From an uncultured Lachnospiraceae bacterium (GTDB taxonomy: Bacteria > Bacillota > Clostridia > Lachnospirales > Lachnospiraceae): a stretch of DNA of 31,339 nucleotides. The notes under the pieces were generated by a model. That model had not been told where the DNA came from. It made no database searches and was given only the letters and a program-made list of their open reading frames with translations. Shown one piece after another: positions 16,892-25,600 of the stretch. The DNA is taken from NCBI GenBank assembly GCA_948794795.1, contig CAQGLR010000046.1, forward strand, positions 1 through 31,339, given 5' to 3'. Numbering within the stretch: the stretch's first letter is position 1; every line of letters starts with the position of its first letter. Made by a program: the position numbers and the translations under genes.

Positions 16892-19309
16892 ATGGAAATG
16901 TATAACCACCATACGGTTGAAAAAAAATGGCAGAAAGCCTGGGATGATGAGAAGGCTTTTAAAACAGAGAATGATTATACAAGGCCTAAATTTTATGCAC
17001 TTGTTGAGTTTCCATACCCATCAGGGCAGGGGCTTCATGTAGGGCATCCAAGGCCATATACAGCGCTTGATATTGTAGCACGTAAGCGCAGGATGCAGGG
17101 ATATAATGTACTGTATCCTATGGGATGGGATGCGTTTGGTCTTCCTACAGAGAATTTTGCTATCCAGAATAAAATCCATCCAAAGGAAGTTACAGAGAAA
17201 AATGTAGAACATTTTAAATCACAGCTGCGTTCACTTGGATATTCATTTGACTGGGACAGGGAGATAAATACTACAGACCCAGGTTATTATAAATGGACGC
17301 AGTGGATTTTCTTAAAACTTTTTAAAGAAGGGCTTGCATATAAAAAAGAAATGCCTATTAACTGGTGCACTTCATGTAAAGTAGGGCTTGCCAATGAAGA
17401 AGTTGTTGGCGGTGTATGTGAACGTTGTGGTTCAGAGGTTGTGCGCAAAGTTAAAAGCGAATGGATGCTTAAGATTACAAACTATGCTGACAAGCTTCTT
17501 GAAGGGCTTAAAGATGTTGATTACATCGAACGTGTAAAGACATCACAGATAAACTGGATTGGACGTTCAGAGGGCGCAGAAGTTGATTTCAGGCTTAAAG
17601 ATAAAGAAGACAAACTGCGTGTATATACAACACGCCCTGATACATTATTTGGTGCAACATATATGGTTGTTTCACCAGAACATCCACTTGTTGACAAATA
17701 TAAAGATGAAATAAAGAATTGGGACGAAGTAGTAAAATACCGTGAAATGGCATCTAAAAAGTCTGATTTTGAGCGTACAGAACTTGCCAAAGATAAGACA
17801 GGTGTGGTACTTGACGGCATTAAAGCAATTAATCCCGTAAATAATGAAGAAATTCCTGTATGGATATCAGATTATGTCCTTATGACATATGGTACAGGCG
17901 CAATTATGGCAGTACCTGCACATGATGAAAGGGACTGGGAGTTTGCAAAGAAATTCGGGCTTCCTTTAATACAGGTAGTTGAAGGCAGCGAAGGTACTGT
18001 TGATATAGATAAAGCAGCATTTACAGATGTAGCAACAGGAAGAATGGTTAATTCAGGATTCCTTACAGGGCTTACCGTAGAAGAAGCAAAGGAAAAGATT
18101 AAAGATTTCCTTACAGAGAAAGGCATAGGAAACCGTAAAGTAAACTTTAAACTGCGTGACTGGGTATTTTCAAGGCAGAGATACTGGGGAGAGCCAATTC
18201 CTATTGTACATTGTGAGAAGTGTGGTTTCGTGCCGCTTGATGAAAGTGAGCTTCCTCTTCTGCTTCCAGAAGTAGAAAGTTATATGCCAACAGATAATGG
18301 TGAGTCACCTCTTGCCGCAATGACAGACTGGGTTAATACCAAATGTCCATGCTGTGGGGGGCCAGCAAAACGTGAAACTGATACAATGCCACAGTGGGCA
18401 GGGTCTTCATGGTATTTCTTAAGGTATACAGACCCACATAATGAAGAATGTATTGCAAGTCCTGAGGCATTAAAATACTGGCTTCCTGTAGACTGGTATA
18501 ACGGAGGGATGGAGCATACTACACTCCATCTGCTCTATTCACGTTTCTGGCATAAATTCCTCTATGACCAGAAAGCAGTGCCTGTGCCAGAACCATACCA
18601 GAAGCGTACTTCCCATGGAATGATTCTTGGAAGTAATGGCGAAAAGATGAGCAAGTCACGTGGCAATGTAATTAACCCGGATGATATTGTAAGGGATTAT
18701 GGTGCAGATACACTCCGTACTTACGAAATGTTTATAGGTGCATTTGATTTAAGTGCAGCATGGTCTGATGATGGTGTAAAAGGCTGCCGCCGTTTCCTTG
18801 AAAGGGTATGGAAGCTGCAGGAGATAATGACTGGTGAAGAAAGTTATTCTGCTGATATGGAAACTAAGATGCACCAGACCATTAAGAAAGTCAGCAGTGA
18901 TTTTGAAAACCTTAAATTTAATACAGCAATAGCAGCAATGATGTCACTTATTAATGATTTCTATAAGAAAAATTCTGTTACAAAGGGAGAGTATAAAACA
19001 CTTATTACACTGCTTAACCCTGTTGCACCACATATTACAGAAGAACTCTGGGAGATTATTGGATGTGCAGGAAGGGTTTATGAAAGCAAGTGGCCTGTGT
19101 ATGATGAGGCTAAAACTGTAGAATCTACAGTAGAGATTGCTGTACAGATTAATGGTAAAACCAAAGTTACAATTTCCATTGCCAAAGATGAAGATAAGGA
19201 AAGTGTCCTTTCAAAGGCAAAGGAAGCCCTTGGCAGCAGGCTTTCAGGAAATATTGTAAAAGAAATATATGTTCCAGGGCGTATAGTAAATATTGTATGC
19301 AAGAAATAA
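16892..19309 (+). CDS. leuS: leucyl-tRNA synthetase
   Basis: An 805-residue class I synthetase. The HIGH-type motif appears as PSGQGLHVGHPR near residue 45 and KMSKS within GEKMSKSRGN. The CP1 editing domain is marked by TGAIMAVPAHDERD. Zinc-type cysteine pairs (CTSC...CERC) lie near 160-180 and a further set (CEKC, CPCC) follows. Length and order are normal. I start at 16892, where AAAGAGG lies seven bases upstream; the frame extends back to 16823 inside the PAP2 gene but without a ribosome site. No T-box leader is present, so expression probably depends on the aspS promoter. Confidence 0.97.
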   Translation: MEMYNHHTVEKKWQKAWDDEKAFKTENDYTRPKFYALVEFPYPSGQGLHVGHPRPYTALDIVARKRRMQGYNVLYPMGWDAFGLPTENFAIQNKIHPKEVTEKNVEHFKSQLRSLGYSFDWDREINTTDPGYYKWTQWIFLKLFKEGLAYKKEMPINWCTSCKVGLANEEVVGGVCERCGSEVVRKVKSEWMLKITNYADKLLEGLKDVDYIERVKTSQINWIGRSEGAEVDFRLKDKEDKLRVYTTRPDTLFGATYMVVSPEHPLVDKYKDEIKNWDEVVKYREMASKKSDFERTELAKDKTGVVLDGIKAINPVNNEEIPVWISDYVLMTYGTGAIMAVPAHDERDWEFAKKFGLPLIQVVEGSEGTVDIDKAAFTDVATGRMVNSGFLTGLTVEEAKEKIKDFLTEKGIGNRKVNFKLRDWVFSRQRYWGEPIPIVHCEKCGFVPLDESELPLLLPEVESYMPTDNGESPLAAMTDWVNTKCPCCGGPAKRETDTMPQWAGSSWYFLRYTDPHNEECIASPEALKYWLPVDWYNGGMEHTTLHLLYSRFWHKFLYDQKAVPVPEPYQKRTSHGMILGSNGEKMSKSRGNVINPDDIVRDYGADTLRTYEMFIGAFDLSAAWSDDGVKGCRRFLERVWKLQEIMTGEESYSADMETKMHQTIKKVSSDFENLKFNTAIAAMMSLINDFYKKNSVTKGEYKTLITLLNPVAPHITEELWEIIGCAGRVYESKWPVYDEAKTVESTVEIAVQINGKTKVTISIAKDEDKESVLSKAKEALGSRLSGNIVKEIYVPGRIVNIVCKK

Positions 19310-19333
19310 ATACAAAATAAGTGGTAGAGTGAT

Positions 19334-21232
19334 ATGAAGAATATATGTAAAAGATTATTTATGTTATGTGCATTTCTGGGAGTATTTATAATACTTCCAG
19401 AAACAGCAGAGGCAGCAAAGCTGTCAATGAAAAATACAGATTCTAAAATAACATTAAAATATGATGACAGATATACTTTTAAAAAAGAAATAAAGGAAAT
19501 TAAAACAATTTCAGTTAAATCTGATAATGTACAGACAGGTGGAAAGGACAGTGAAGTCTTAAAAATCCAGGAAGGCAGTAATAATAAAATAGTTGCTGCT
19601 GGATGTGGAAAAGCAGTTGTAGAGCTTAAAAGTGGCAAGAAAATCGGAGTTACGGTTAAAGCAGCTAAGATAAGCCTGCTGCTGCTTATAGGGCAGAGCA
19701 ACATGGAAGGAAGTCCTGACAAGCTTGGCAGTCTTGAAGAATACCAGAATGAGTATGTTTTAAATAAAGAAGGCAAAGTATATAGTACATATGGACCATC
19801 AACCCTTAGCCATTCACTTACAAACGGATGCTTCCAGACTGTTTCACCTAAACTTACAATATGGAACCCAGACGAATATGTACCTGGAAGCCTTACTGAT
19901 AACAGCAGTGAGAAAGAATGGAAACGTACCAATAACCTTACTGATGCAGAACAGGCAACAGGCAAGACTGGTATTGATGGTGCACTTGCCAAAGAATGGG
20001 TAAAAAGGACAGATGAGAAAGTGTGGCTTGTCAATGCTGCACACAGTGGAAGCTCTATTGATACATGGCTGCCAGGCAAAGAGAGGATTAATAATAATTT
20101 CTGGCAGGCAGTATCCTTATATAAGACATGTGAACAGCTTCTTAATAAAGAGATTGAAGCAGGACATTATAAATTAAGCCATAAGGGTTATTTCTGGCTC
20201 CAGGGTGAAACTGATGACAATATGAGTGCTAAAAAATACCTGGAGAAATTTTTAAAAATGCACAATGGAATTAAGAATGAACTTGGGACTGGAAGGGTAA
20301 AGAAGTACAAAAATGTAGACCAGAAAGTAGAGTTTGCAGGTATTCTTATGGTAAGGGCACATGGTGACCCTACAGATAATTCTGATTTATATATGACAGG
20401 ACCAAGGAAAGCACAGTATTATATGTGTAATTCATCAAAAGAAAAGTTTAAGGATATTTATCTTGCAAGCCATATTTCAGAAGACTGGGTGACAGATGAA
20501 GGTGTTGATTTATATTTTAAATCAAAATATCCAACTATTGAAAAGTATATGGAATTTAACAATATGAAAAAACAGGATGTAAAAATCCCTTCACAGGTAG
20601 AAGATGTACACCAGTCTGTACACTATACACAGCTTGGCTACAATGAGCTTGGCAGGGATGCAGCAGCAAATATATGTTATGCCCTTAAATATGCTAAAGC
20701 CCCTGAATCAGAAACACAGATAAGGCTTGTAGGCACAGATGGCTATACAGATATAACATCTGCTGTAAAGGCAAAGGAAGATGATATGTCTGTAACAGTA
20801 AAGATATTCCCTGCATATAAGGCTAAATCACTTGAAGTAATGCGTAAAGAGGGGATATCACTTAACAGGTGGAACGTAAAGTTACAGTCAGATAATTATT
20901 TCAGTGGCCAGGTTAAATATATGGCTGGCGGAAAGAGCAGGATATATACACTTTGGTCTGAAAATGGTGCAAGCAGCATACAAAATGTTATGAAAGTGCC
21001 TGGAGGTATAAAAATTGACTGGAAGAAGCTTGATAAGGCATCTTATTATAAAGTATTCCGCAGGGTTGTAGGAACTAACAAATGGGTATGCATTAAGAAG
21101 ACTAAGAAGAATAACAATATAAGTTATACAGATTATGAAGCAGAACAGGGAACTGATTATGAATATATGGTAAGGGCATTTGACAAATATGGCACTAAAG
21201 GAAAAAATTCCATATCATATATAGCAGCTTAA
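19334..21232 (+). CDS. secreted SGNH-type carbohydrate acetylesterase (SASA/CE6-like)
   Basis: A 632-residue exported protein. A signal peptide (residues 1-27, ending AEA) is followed by an Ig-like N-terminal region (about 30-110). The esterase domain then begins with LLIGQSNMEGSP, where S122 is the likely nucleophile. WLQGE is at 288-292 and a late SVHYTQLGYNELG carries the probable catalytic H430. A fibronectin-III-like domain ends the protein (about 548-632). Enzymes of this type remove acetyl groups from sugars or plant polysaccharides. It starts only 24 bases after leuS, apparently in the same operon, which is odd for a secreted enzyme. It faces the GH53 galactanase across a shared terminator. 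Confidence 0.82.
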   Translation: MKNICKRLFMLCAFLGVFIILPETAEAAKLSMKNTDSKITLKYDDRYTFKKEIKEIKTISVKSDNVQTGGKDSEVLKIQEGSNNKIVAAGCGKAVVELKSGKKIGVTVKAAKISLLLLIGQSNMEGSPDKLGSLEEYQNEYVLNKEGKVYSTYGPSTLSHSLTNGCFQTVSPKLTIWNPDEYVPGSLTDNSSEKEWKRTNNLTDAEQATGKTGIDGALAKEWVKRTDEKVWLVNAAHSGSSIDTWLPGKERINNNFWQAVSLYKTCEQLLNKEIEAGHYKLSHKGYFWLQGETDDNMSAKKYLEKFLKMHNGIKNELGTGRVKKYKNVDQKVEFAGILMVRAHGDPTDNSDLYMTGPRKAQYYMCNSSKEKFKDIYLASHISEDWVTDEGVDLYFKSKYPTIEKYMEFNNMKKQDVKIPSQVEDVHQSVHYTQLGYNELGRDAAANICYALKYAKAPESETQIRLVGTDGYTDITSAVKAKEDDMSVTVKIFPAYKAKSLEVMRKEGISLNRWNVKLQSDNYFSGQVKYMAGGKSRIYTLWSENGASSIQNVMKVPGGIKIDWKKLDKASYYKVFRRVVGTNKWVCIKKTKKNNNISYTDYEAEQGTDYEYMVRAFDKYGTKGKNSISYIAA

Positions 21233-21244
21233 TATACTTTAATT

Positions 21245-21284
21245 AAAACCAGCAAACTCTATAACAAGGGTTTGCTGGTTTTTG
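21245..21284 (+). terminator. bidirectional Rho-independent terminator
   Basis: AACCAGCAAAC and GTTTGCTGGTT form a perfect 11-bp stem, with AAAA on the left and TTTTT on the right. It ends both the aspS-to-esterase run on the plus strand and the galactanase gene on the minus strand. Confidence 0.93.
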
Positions 21285-21329
21285 CATGTAAAAGTTTGTC
21301 AAAGGATATCTGCAATCCAGATACGCCGC

Positions 21330-23120
21330 TTAAGAAGCAGCTTCCAGAATCCAAAGCTGGCAATCCCCGCCCCAGTAATTCCATTGTACAATATTACTGC
21401 CTGGTTCCTGGCTCCATTCAAATACATCCAGGCAAGAGGCACTGTCAGTGATTCTTGTCTTAATAGCATATATGCCAGGAGATATCTGGGCTAATTCAAA
21501 CATCTGGTTTTTACCGCCGTTATAACTATATTGTACTACATTAGCACCATCTGTTGTCTTTTTGCCTGCAATGTCAAGTGCTTTGGAATAACCAGATGCA
21601 CCAGTAAATATATAATAATAACCATCATTATTCCTGGTGAACTTAAATTTCTGCCTGCCATTACCAAGATAAGAATTTTGCTGGATATTAGCATTATCAG
21701 AAGAAGAACCACCAGCAACATCAAGATATAAACCATTAAATGCGCTTTTAATATAATAAGTGCCTTCTAATGAACCGCCACTAAATATTCCAGAAGAAAT
21801 TATGCTTGCTTTGCCGCATATATCATTAAATACATACAGGGACTTCATTGCATTGCCATTCTTATCAAAGAGCGTCATATTGTCCCATGTACTGCCGCCA
21901 TCTACAGTGGAATAGTAAGTAACACTATTACTGTAAAGTTTCTCATAGTTACCGGTTGCGCTAGTAGCCCATCCAGAGCCACAAGTACCCCAGGTAGAAC
22001 TGTCTGTAGCAATCCATCCAGGTTCCCAGTAAAATGCACCAATACCATAGCCAGACTTGCTTTCATTAACCTTTGCAACAGCAGCAAAAACATCACGCAA
22101 GGCTTCTGCCTGTCCAGATACACTTACATTGTAATTAGAATGTGTCATGCCAGATGCATCACCGATATTATTGTTCTGGGAGTCAAAATTTTCGTAAGTA
22201 TAAGGATAAGCAGTTTCAGCTACCATAACTTTTTTATTGTATGTCCTGGCAATATTGGTAAGTTTTGTAGTAAGGTCTGAAGCAGTACCATGCCACATTG
22301 GGTAATACGAAGTGGAGAATACATCATAATCTACACCAAGTTTGTCCACACATTCTGCATACCATTCACCTCTTTCCACTAAATCAGTGAAATGCAGTAC
22401 CTTAAGCATGGACTTTCCATATAATTTGTTAATGTCGTTTACAGCATAACAGCCTTGCTGCATAAGTGCTGCTACTCCTGAACTTAAATCCCACACACCA
22501 TCATAGAGACCTCCTACGCCACACATAGAACCATTTGTTTCATTGCCAATCTGTACCATGCCGATATTTACGCCATAATCTAGTAATTCCTTAAGGCTGT
22601 CATAAGTAAAATTATATACAGCGTCTTTTTTGTATGTAAGGTTATAATCTGCCCAGGCTTTTGGGGCAAATTGCTTTTCTGGGTCTGCCCAGAAGTCAGA
22701 GTAATGAAAGTCAATGAAAACCTTCATGCCTGCATCAGTTGCCCTTTTGCCAAGTATCTTGGCATTATAAAGGTCACAGTTGCCGGCACCATATGGTTTG
22801 TATGGTGCAGAAGAATCATAAGGGTTATTCCATATACGTATACGGACATAATTTACCCCTGCTCCTGACAGGATATCAAACATATCACCCTGGGAGCCAT
22901 CCAGGTAATGGAATTGTATACCGCTTTTTTCTAATGCTGTCAATGCAGAAATATCTACCCCTCTTGCAAAACCCTTAGGCATACCTGTTACAGGACTGGT
23001 TCCAGATATGGAAGTTTCCGCTGATGCATATACTGCTACGTTCCTGGATAATAATCCTGCTGCCAGCGTTACGGCAAGTGTGAATATAACAATAAAAAAT
23101 TTTTTAAATACTGTTTTCAT
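21330..23120 (-). CDS. secreted endo-beta-1,4-galactanase (GH53) with ricin-type/CBM13 domain
   Basis: A 596-residue exported glycoside hydrolase. A signal peptide covers about residues 1-33 (ends near VYASA). The GH53 catalytic domain covers about 45-410. The acid/base is E194 in IGNETNG and the nucleophile is E302 in VAETAYPY, both typical of clan GH-A galactanases that cut beta-1,4-galactan side chains of pectin. The last 135 or so residues repeat a QxW-type pattern (YLDVAGG, ALDIAGK, CLDVFEW), which fits a CBM13/ricin B trefoil for sugar binding. I start at 23120, where GAGG lies at a good distance; an ATG 12 bases earlier overlaps that site. The promoter and a palindromic operator candidate lie just upstream. 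Confidence 0.93.
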   Translation of the reverse strand: MKTVFKKFFIVIFTLAVTLAAGLLSRNVAVYASAETSISGTSPVTGMPKGFARGVDISALTALEKSGIQFHYLDGSQGDMFDILSGAGVNYVRIRIWNNPYDSSAPYKPYGAGNCDLYNAKILGKRATDAGMKVFIDFHYSDFWADPEKQFAPKAWADYNLTYKKDAVYNFTYDSLKELLDYGVNIGMVQIGNETNGSMCGVGGLYDGVWDLSSGVAALMQQGCYAVNDINKLYGKSMLKVLHFTDLVERGEWYAECVDKLGVDYDVFSTSYYPMWHGTASDLTTKLTNIARTYNKKVMVAETAYPYTYENFDSQNNNIGDASGMTHSNYNVSVSGQAEALRDVFAAVAKVNESKSGYGIGAFYWEPGWIATDSSTWGTCGSGWATSATGNYEKLYSNSVTYYSTVDGGSTWDNMTLFDKNGNAMKSLYVFNDICGKASIISSGIFSGGSLEGTYYIKSAFNGLYLDVAGGSSSDNANIQQNSYLGNGRQKFKFTRNNDGYYYIFTGASGYSKALDIAGKKTTDGANVVQYSYNGGKNQMFELAQISPGIYAIKTRITDSASCLDVFEWSQEPGSNIVQWNYWGGDCQLWILEAAS

Positions 23121-23170
23121 ATTGCACCTCATTTCTGTACAGTCACTTAATTTACAACAGTTACAAGCAA

Positions 23171-23190
23171 AACCAACTGCGCAATCGGTT
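23171..23190. promoter_or_regulatory. palindromic operator candidate, LacI-type, for the galactanase gene
   Basis: AACCAACTGCGCAATCGGTT is a 20-bp palindrome with 16 of 20 positions symmetric around a central CG. It lies about 10 to 30 bases downstream of the predicted start of transcription, where a bound repressor would block. The central CG is usual for LacI-family sites, and galactan genes in Bacillus are controlled by a LacI-type repressor. No such regulator is in this window. Confidence 0.5.
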
Positions 23191-23207
23191 GTCTAACTTA
23201 TAAATCC

Positions 23208-23236
23208 AGTATAACACTTAGATATTATTATGTCAA
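23208..23236 (-). promoter_or_regulatory. sigma-A promoter of the galactanase gene
   Basis: On the minus strand TTGACA (23236-23231) and TATACT (23213-23208) are exactly 17 bases apart. The untranslated leader is about 80 bases and includes the palindrome at 23171-23190. Confidence 0.8.
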
Positions 23237-23309
23237 TGTAAATTGTTACTTGAAGCATAATATTATACAATAAAAATCAACGGCTGTTTTATGGATACTT
23301 ACATAGGGA

Positions 23310-23368
23310 GAAACGGACGTGATGAAACATAAAAATATTTGACATTTTATAATATAGTCTGGTATAAT
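23310..23368 (+). promoter_or_regulatory. promoter of the Mn riboswitch with upstream GGACGTGA element, copy C
   Basis: GAAACGGACGTGA (23310-23322) ends 16 bases before TTGACA (23339-23344), which is 18 bases from TATAAT (23363-23368). The core is identical to the copy at 31153-31141 on the minus strand. The AT-rich AATTTAT half is missing here, so the GGACGTGA core appears to be the essential part. Confidence 0.75.
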
Positions 23369-23378
23369 ATTCCAAGTT

Positions 23379-23486
23379 GCATTAGGGAGTAGTTAGCACA
23401 TATGTGTGAATAAGCCAACAAACCCGGCTTTAAGACCTGGCTTAATCTTAAATAACAAGACTTTTGCACAGTTTTATTACTGTGCT
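23379..23486 (+). promoter_or_regulatory. yybP-ykoY family Mn2+ riboswitch
   Basis: The RNA starting near 23375 contains TTAGGGAGTAG (23382-23392), a CCCGGCTT...AAGACCTGG region, and AACAAGACTTTTGC (23454-23467), in the order of the yybP-ykoY aptamer. The outer helix pairs TGCATTAG with CTTTTGCA. A competing hairpin GCACAG...CTGTGC (23466-23485) overlaps the 3' strand of that helix and leads into the terminator, giving a plausible switch. These riboswitches sense Mn2+ and control exporters such as MntP, which agrees with the mntP remnant downstream. Confidence 0.8.
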
Positions 23487-23498
23487 TTAGTATCATGA

Positions 23499-23526
23499 AC
23501 AGGTACAGTATAGTACCTGTTTTTTT
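23499..23526 (+). terminator. riboswitch expression-platform terminator
   Basis: ACAGGTAC and GTACCTGT form a perfect 8-bp stem with a six-base loop, followed by seven T residues. Placed after the Mn2+ aptamer, it would stop transcription when ligand is absent. Confidence 0.87.
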
Positions 23527-23605
23527 ACGTTTAAGAGATGGTGCAAAAAGGGCATATACAGTGCACGGTAGTTGCCAAAGTATTATATTCTGGAGGGATG
23601 TTTAA

Positions 23606-23871
23606 ATGTATTAAGCCTAAGACAGTTAATAATACTTTCTGTTGCCACAAGTATAGATGCCCTTGCTGTAGGGATTACATTTGCCTTGCTTGAAGGCACT
23701 AATATTCTTGTGACAGTTTACATGATTGGAATAATAACTTTTATTATTTCTTTTGCAGGAGTTGTAATAGGAAATAAATTTGGTAATAAATATGAAAAGA
23801 GGGCACAATTTGCAGGAGGAATAATACTTATAGCGATTGGTTTAAAAATACTTATTGAGCACTTAGTATGA
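23606..23871 (+). pseudogene. mntP: mntP remnant: C-terminal half of a manganese exporter
   Basis: The frame from about 23608 encodes some 87 residues with three membrane segments: ATSIDALAVGITFALL, a middle helix ending GVVIGNKFGNKYEKR, and FAGGIILIAIGLKILIEHL. This is the C-terminal half of MntP (about 190 residues, six helices); the first half, with its own SMDA-type motif, is missing. GGAGGG at 23592-23597 is well placed for ATG at 23606, but that ATG reads one codon and then stops. The other ATG (23598) is also in the wrong frame. The in-frame alternative is a TTG at 23572 without a ribosome site. An internal deletion that also shifted frame explains all this. A functional three-helix half-protein is less likely. 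Confidence 0.7.
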
Positions 23872-23929
23872 AGTCCAAAAACATACTAGATGTAACACAA
23901 AGTATTTTAAAAATTTTTTTAAACTGTCA

Positions 23930-24075
23930 GATTGTATATAGATTAAATTACTCTGGCAAATTCCAAGTGTTTTACCAAAAGGCAGCTGTTTGGGGCGATG
24001 GTGCTTAATCCCTGTATTAAATGTTTCGCAGAAATATAGAGGCTTTATGCACCACCCAGTATCCCGTCAAAGCGT
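23930..24075. repeat. palindromic intergenic repeat R4, right arm lost
   Basis: It begins like R5: CTCTGGCAAATTCC (23951), GTTTTACC and GGCAGCTGTTTGGGG. It continues through a tip and GGCTTTATGCACCAC, but stops after GTCAAAGCG at 24074. The expected right arm GGTAAAACATTTGG...GCCAGAG is absent and the MITE-like element starts here instead. Confidence 0.75.
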
Positions 24076-24210
24076 AATGACATGATGTTGGGGTCAAAAT
24101 GTTATTTCTACTCAAAAGGTGCCTATATTATGTAGCAAAATATAATCAAACCACTATATATTGTATACAATTTGGTATAAAAAAGCTTTTGACCCCAGCA
24201 TCATGTCATT
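24076..24210. mobile_element. MITE-like element with 24-bp terminal inverted repeats
   Basis: The 135-bp segment has 24-bp ends (24076-24099 and 24187-24210) that are inverted copies with one mismatch; they begin AATGACATGATG and include GGGGTCAAAA. The AT-rich interior encodes nothing. No transposase is in the window, so it would depend on one elsewhere. I see no clear target duplication: the left flank is repeat R4 and the right flank is the TTTAGTTAAGC module of R5. The insertion, or a recombination at it, removed the right half of R4. Confidence 0.6.
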
Positions 24211-24246
24211 TAGTTAAGCAAAACCTAATAAATTAAAGGACTTATT

Positions 24247-24484
24247 GATGTTTGAAAATTAAAATTCCACAAAGATTAAATTACTCTGGCAAATTCCAAA
24301 TGTTTTACCAAAAGGCAGCTGTTTGGGGACGCTGGTGCTTAAGCCCCGTATTAAATGTTTCGTAGAAACATAGGGGCTTTATGCACCACTGCGTATCCCA
24401 TCCAAGCGCAAGCGTGCTGCCTGTGGTAAAATTTTGGAATTGCCAGAGCCACATAACTTGTGAAATATTCAATTTTCAAACATC
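24247..24484. repeat. palindromic intergenic repeat R5 (most complete copy)
   Basis: It runs from GATGTTTGAAAATT to AATTTTCAAACATC. Outer arms are CTCTGGCAAATTCC (24284) and GGAATTGCCAGAGC (to 24449). The inner stem has GGGGACGCTGGTGC against GCACCACTGCGTATCCC, and the tip has GCCCC...ATGTTTC-GTA-GAAACAT...GGGGC. A further pair of flank modules, TTTAGTTAAGCAA (24210) and TTGCTTAACTAAA (24513), extends the symmetry to about 320 bp. Confidence 0.85.
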
Positions 24485-24518
24485 AATAACCTTTCCATTT
24501 ACAATAGAGTTGCTTAAC

Positions 24519-24615
24519 TAAATGGCATTGCATCCAAGCGTGGGTGTGCTGCCTGGGGTAAAATATTTGGAATTGCCAGAGCCAATAAATCTGTACACTT
24601 TTTAATTTTTAAATA
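24519..24615. repeat. palindromic intergenic repeat R6, right half only
   Basis: Only the right half is present: CATCCAAGCG, GTGCTGCC, then GGTAAAATATTTGG and AATTGCCAGAGCC (24557-24583), ending in TTTTTAATTTTTAAATA. It abuts the antiporter ribosome site, so the antiporter must be read from within or through it; I see no strong promoter for that gene. Confidence 0.75.
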
Positions 24616-24649
24616 CATTCCAGGTGTATTTAAAAGAAAGGAAGGAAAT

Positions 24650-25585
24650 ATGGTTTATATCTTTTTAATTGCAGGTTTTATTTTATTAATCAAAGGGGCG
24701 GATTTCTTTGTAGAAGGAAGTTCCAGTGTTGCCAAAAGGCTAAGGGTTCCATCGCTTATAATTGGTATGACTATTGTTGCAATGGGAACAAGTTTTCCAG
24801 AATGTTCAGTCAGCGTTAATGCATCTATTGCAGGAAGTAACGGGCTGGCTATAAGCAATGCAGTTGGTTCCAATATATTTAACCTTATGGTAGTTTGCGG
24901 GTTCTGTACACTTTTCTGTCCTCTTGCAGTAGACAAAGGTACACTAAAAAAAGAATTTCCATTTTCAATTATAGTTGCACTTATGTTACTTGCATTTGGT
25001 TCTGCAGGCATGGTATTAGGACGTATTGACGGAATTATACTAGCACTTGTATTCGCCATATTCCTTTACTGGATGGTAATATCTGCAAAGAAAGCAAGGA
25101 CAGGCGGAAACCAGACAGGCGGGGATGATTATGAGATAATGCCAGTGTGGAAATGTATTTTTTACATTCTTGGAGGAATTATAGCAATTATTATTGGTGG
25201 TGATGTTGTTGTAGATTCTGCTTCAAAGATTGCTGCACAGTTTGGTATGAGTGATAACCTTATAGGCCTTACAGTAGTTGCATTTGGAACAAGCCTGCCT
25301 GAGCTGGTTACATCAGTAGTAGCAGCAAAGAAAAATGAAGTTGATATGGCACTTGGCAATGTAATTGGCTCTAACATATTTAATATATTACTGGTACTTG
25401 GAGTAGCAGCAGCAATATCACCTGTTGCATTTGTAATGGAAAATATTATTGATATAGTGGTTCTTGTAGTTATGAGTTTAATTGTATGGTGGTTTGCGTG
25501 GTCAAAACAGAAGATAACCAGAGGTGAAGGTATAATAATGCTGCTTATGTATGCTGTTTATGTAGTTTATATATGCATAAGATAA
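24650..25585 (+). CDS. calcium/sodium antiporter (CaCA superfamily, YrbG-like)
   Basis: A 311-residue membrane protein with about ten hydrophobic segments. The two inverted alpha-repeats that form the ion site read GTSFPE (46-51) with SNAVGSNIFNLM, and GTSLPE (213-218) with GNVIGSNIFNIL. It would exchange Na+ for Ca2+ across the cytoplasmic membrane. GAAAGGAAGG precedes the ATG. It lies alone between the repeat cluster and a strong terminator; no riboswitch or metal-responsive leader is evident. Confidence 0.92.
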   Translation: MVYIFLIAGFILLIKGADFFVEGSSSVAKRLRVPSLIIGMTIVAMGTSFPECSVSVNASIAGSNGLAISNAVGSNIFNLMVVCGFCTLFCPLAVDKGTLKKEFPFSIIVALMLLAFGSAGMVLGRIDGIILALVFAIFLYWMVISAKKARTGGNQTGGDDYEIMPVWKCIFYILGGIIAIIIGGDVVVDSASKIAAQFGMSDNLIGLTVVAFGTSLPELVTSVVAAKKNEVDMALGNVIGSNIFNILLVLGVAAAISPVAFVMENIIDIVVLVVMSLIVWWFAWSKQKITRGEGIIMLLMYAVYVVYICIR

Positions 25586-25600
25586 ACCAGTTTTAATGTA

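Noticed and set aside
19078..20079. Long open frame of 333 codons on the minus strand across the end of leuS and the esterase gene
   Set aside because: It lies antisense to two clear genes, has serine/leucine-rich composition typical of reverse-frame reading, and has no ribosome site or recognisable domain.
23930..24615. CRISPR array suggested by recurring blocks
   Set aside because: The blocks are long palindromes of varying length, not uniform short repeats with unique spacers, and no cas gene is nearby.
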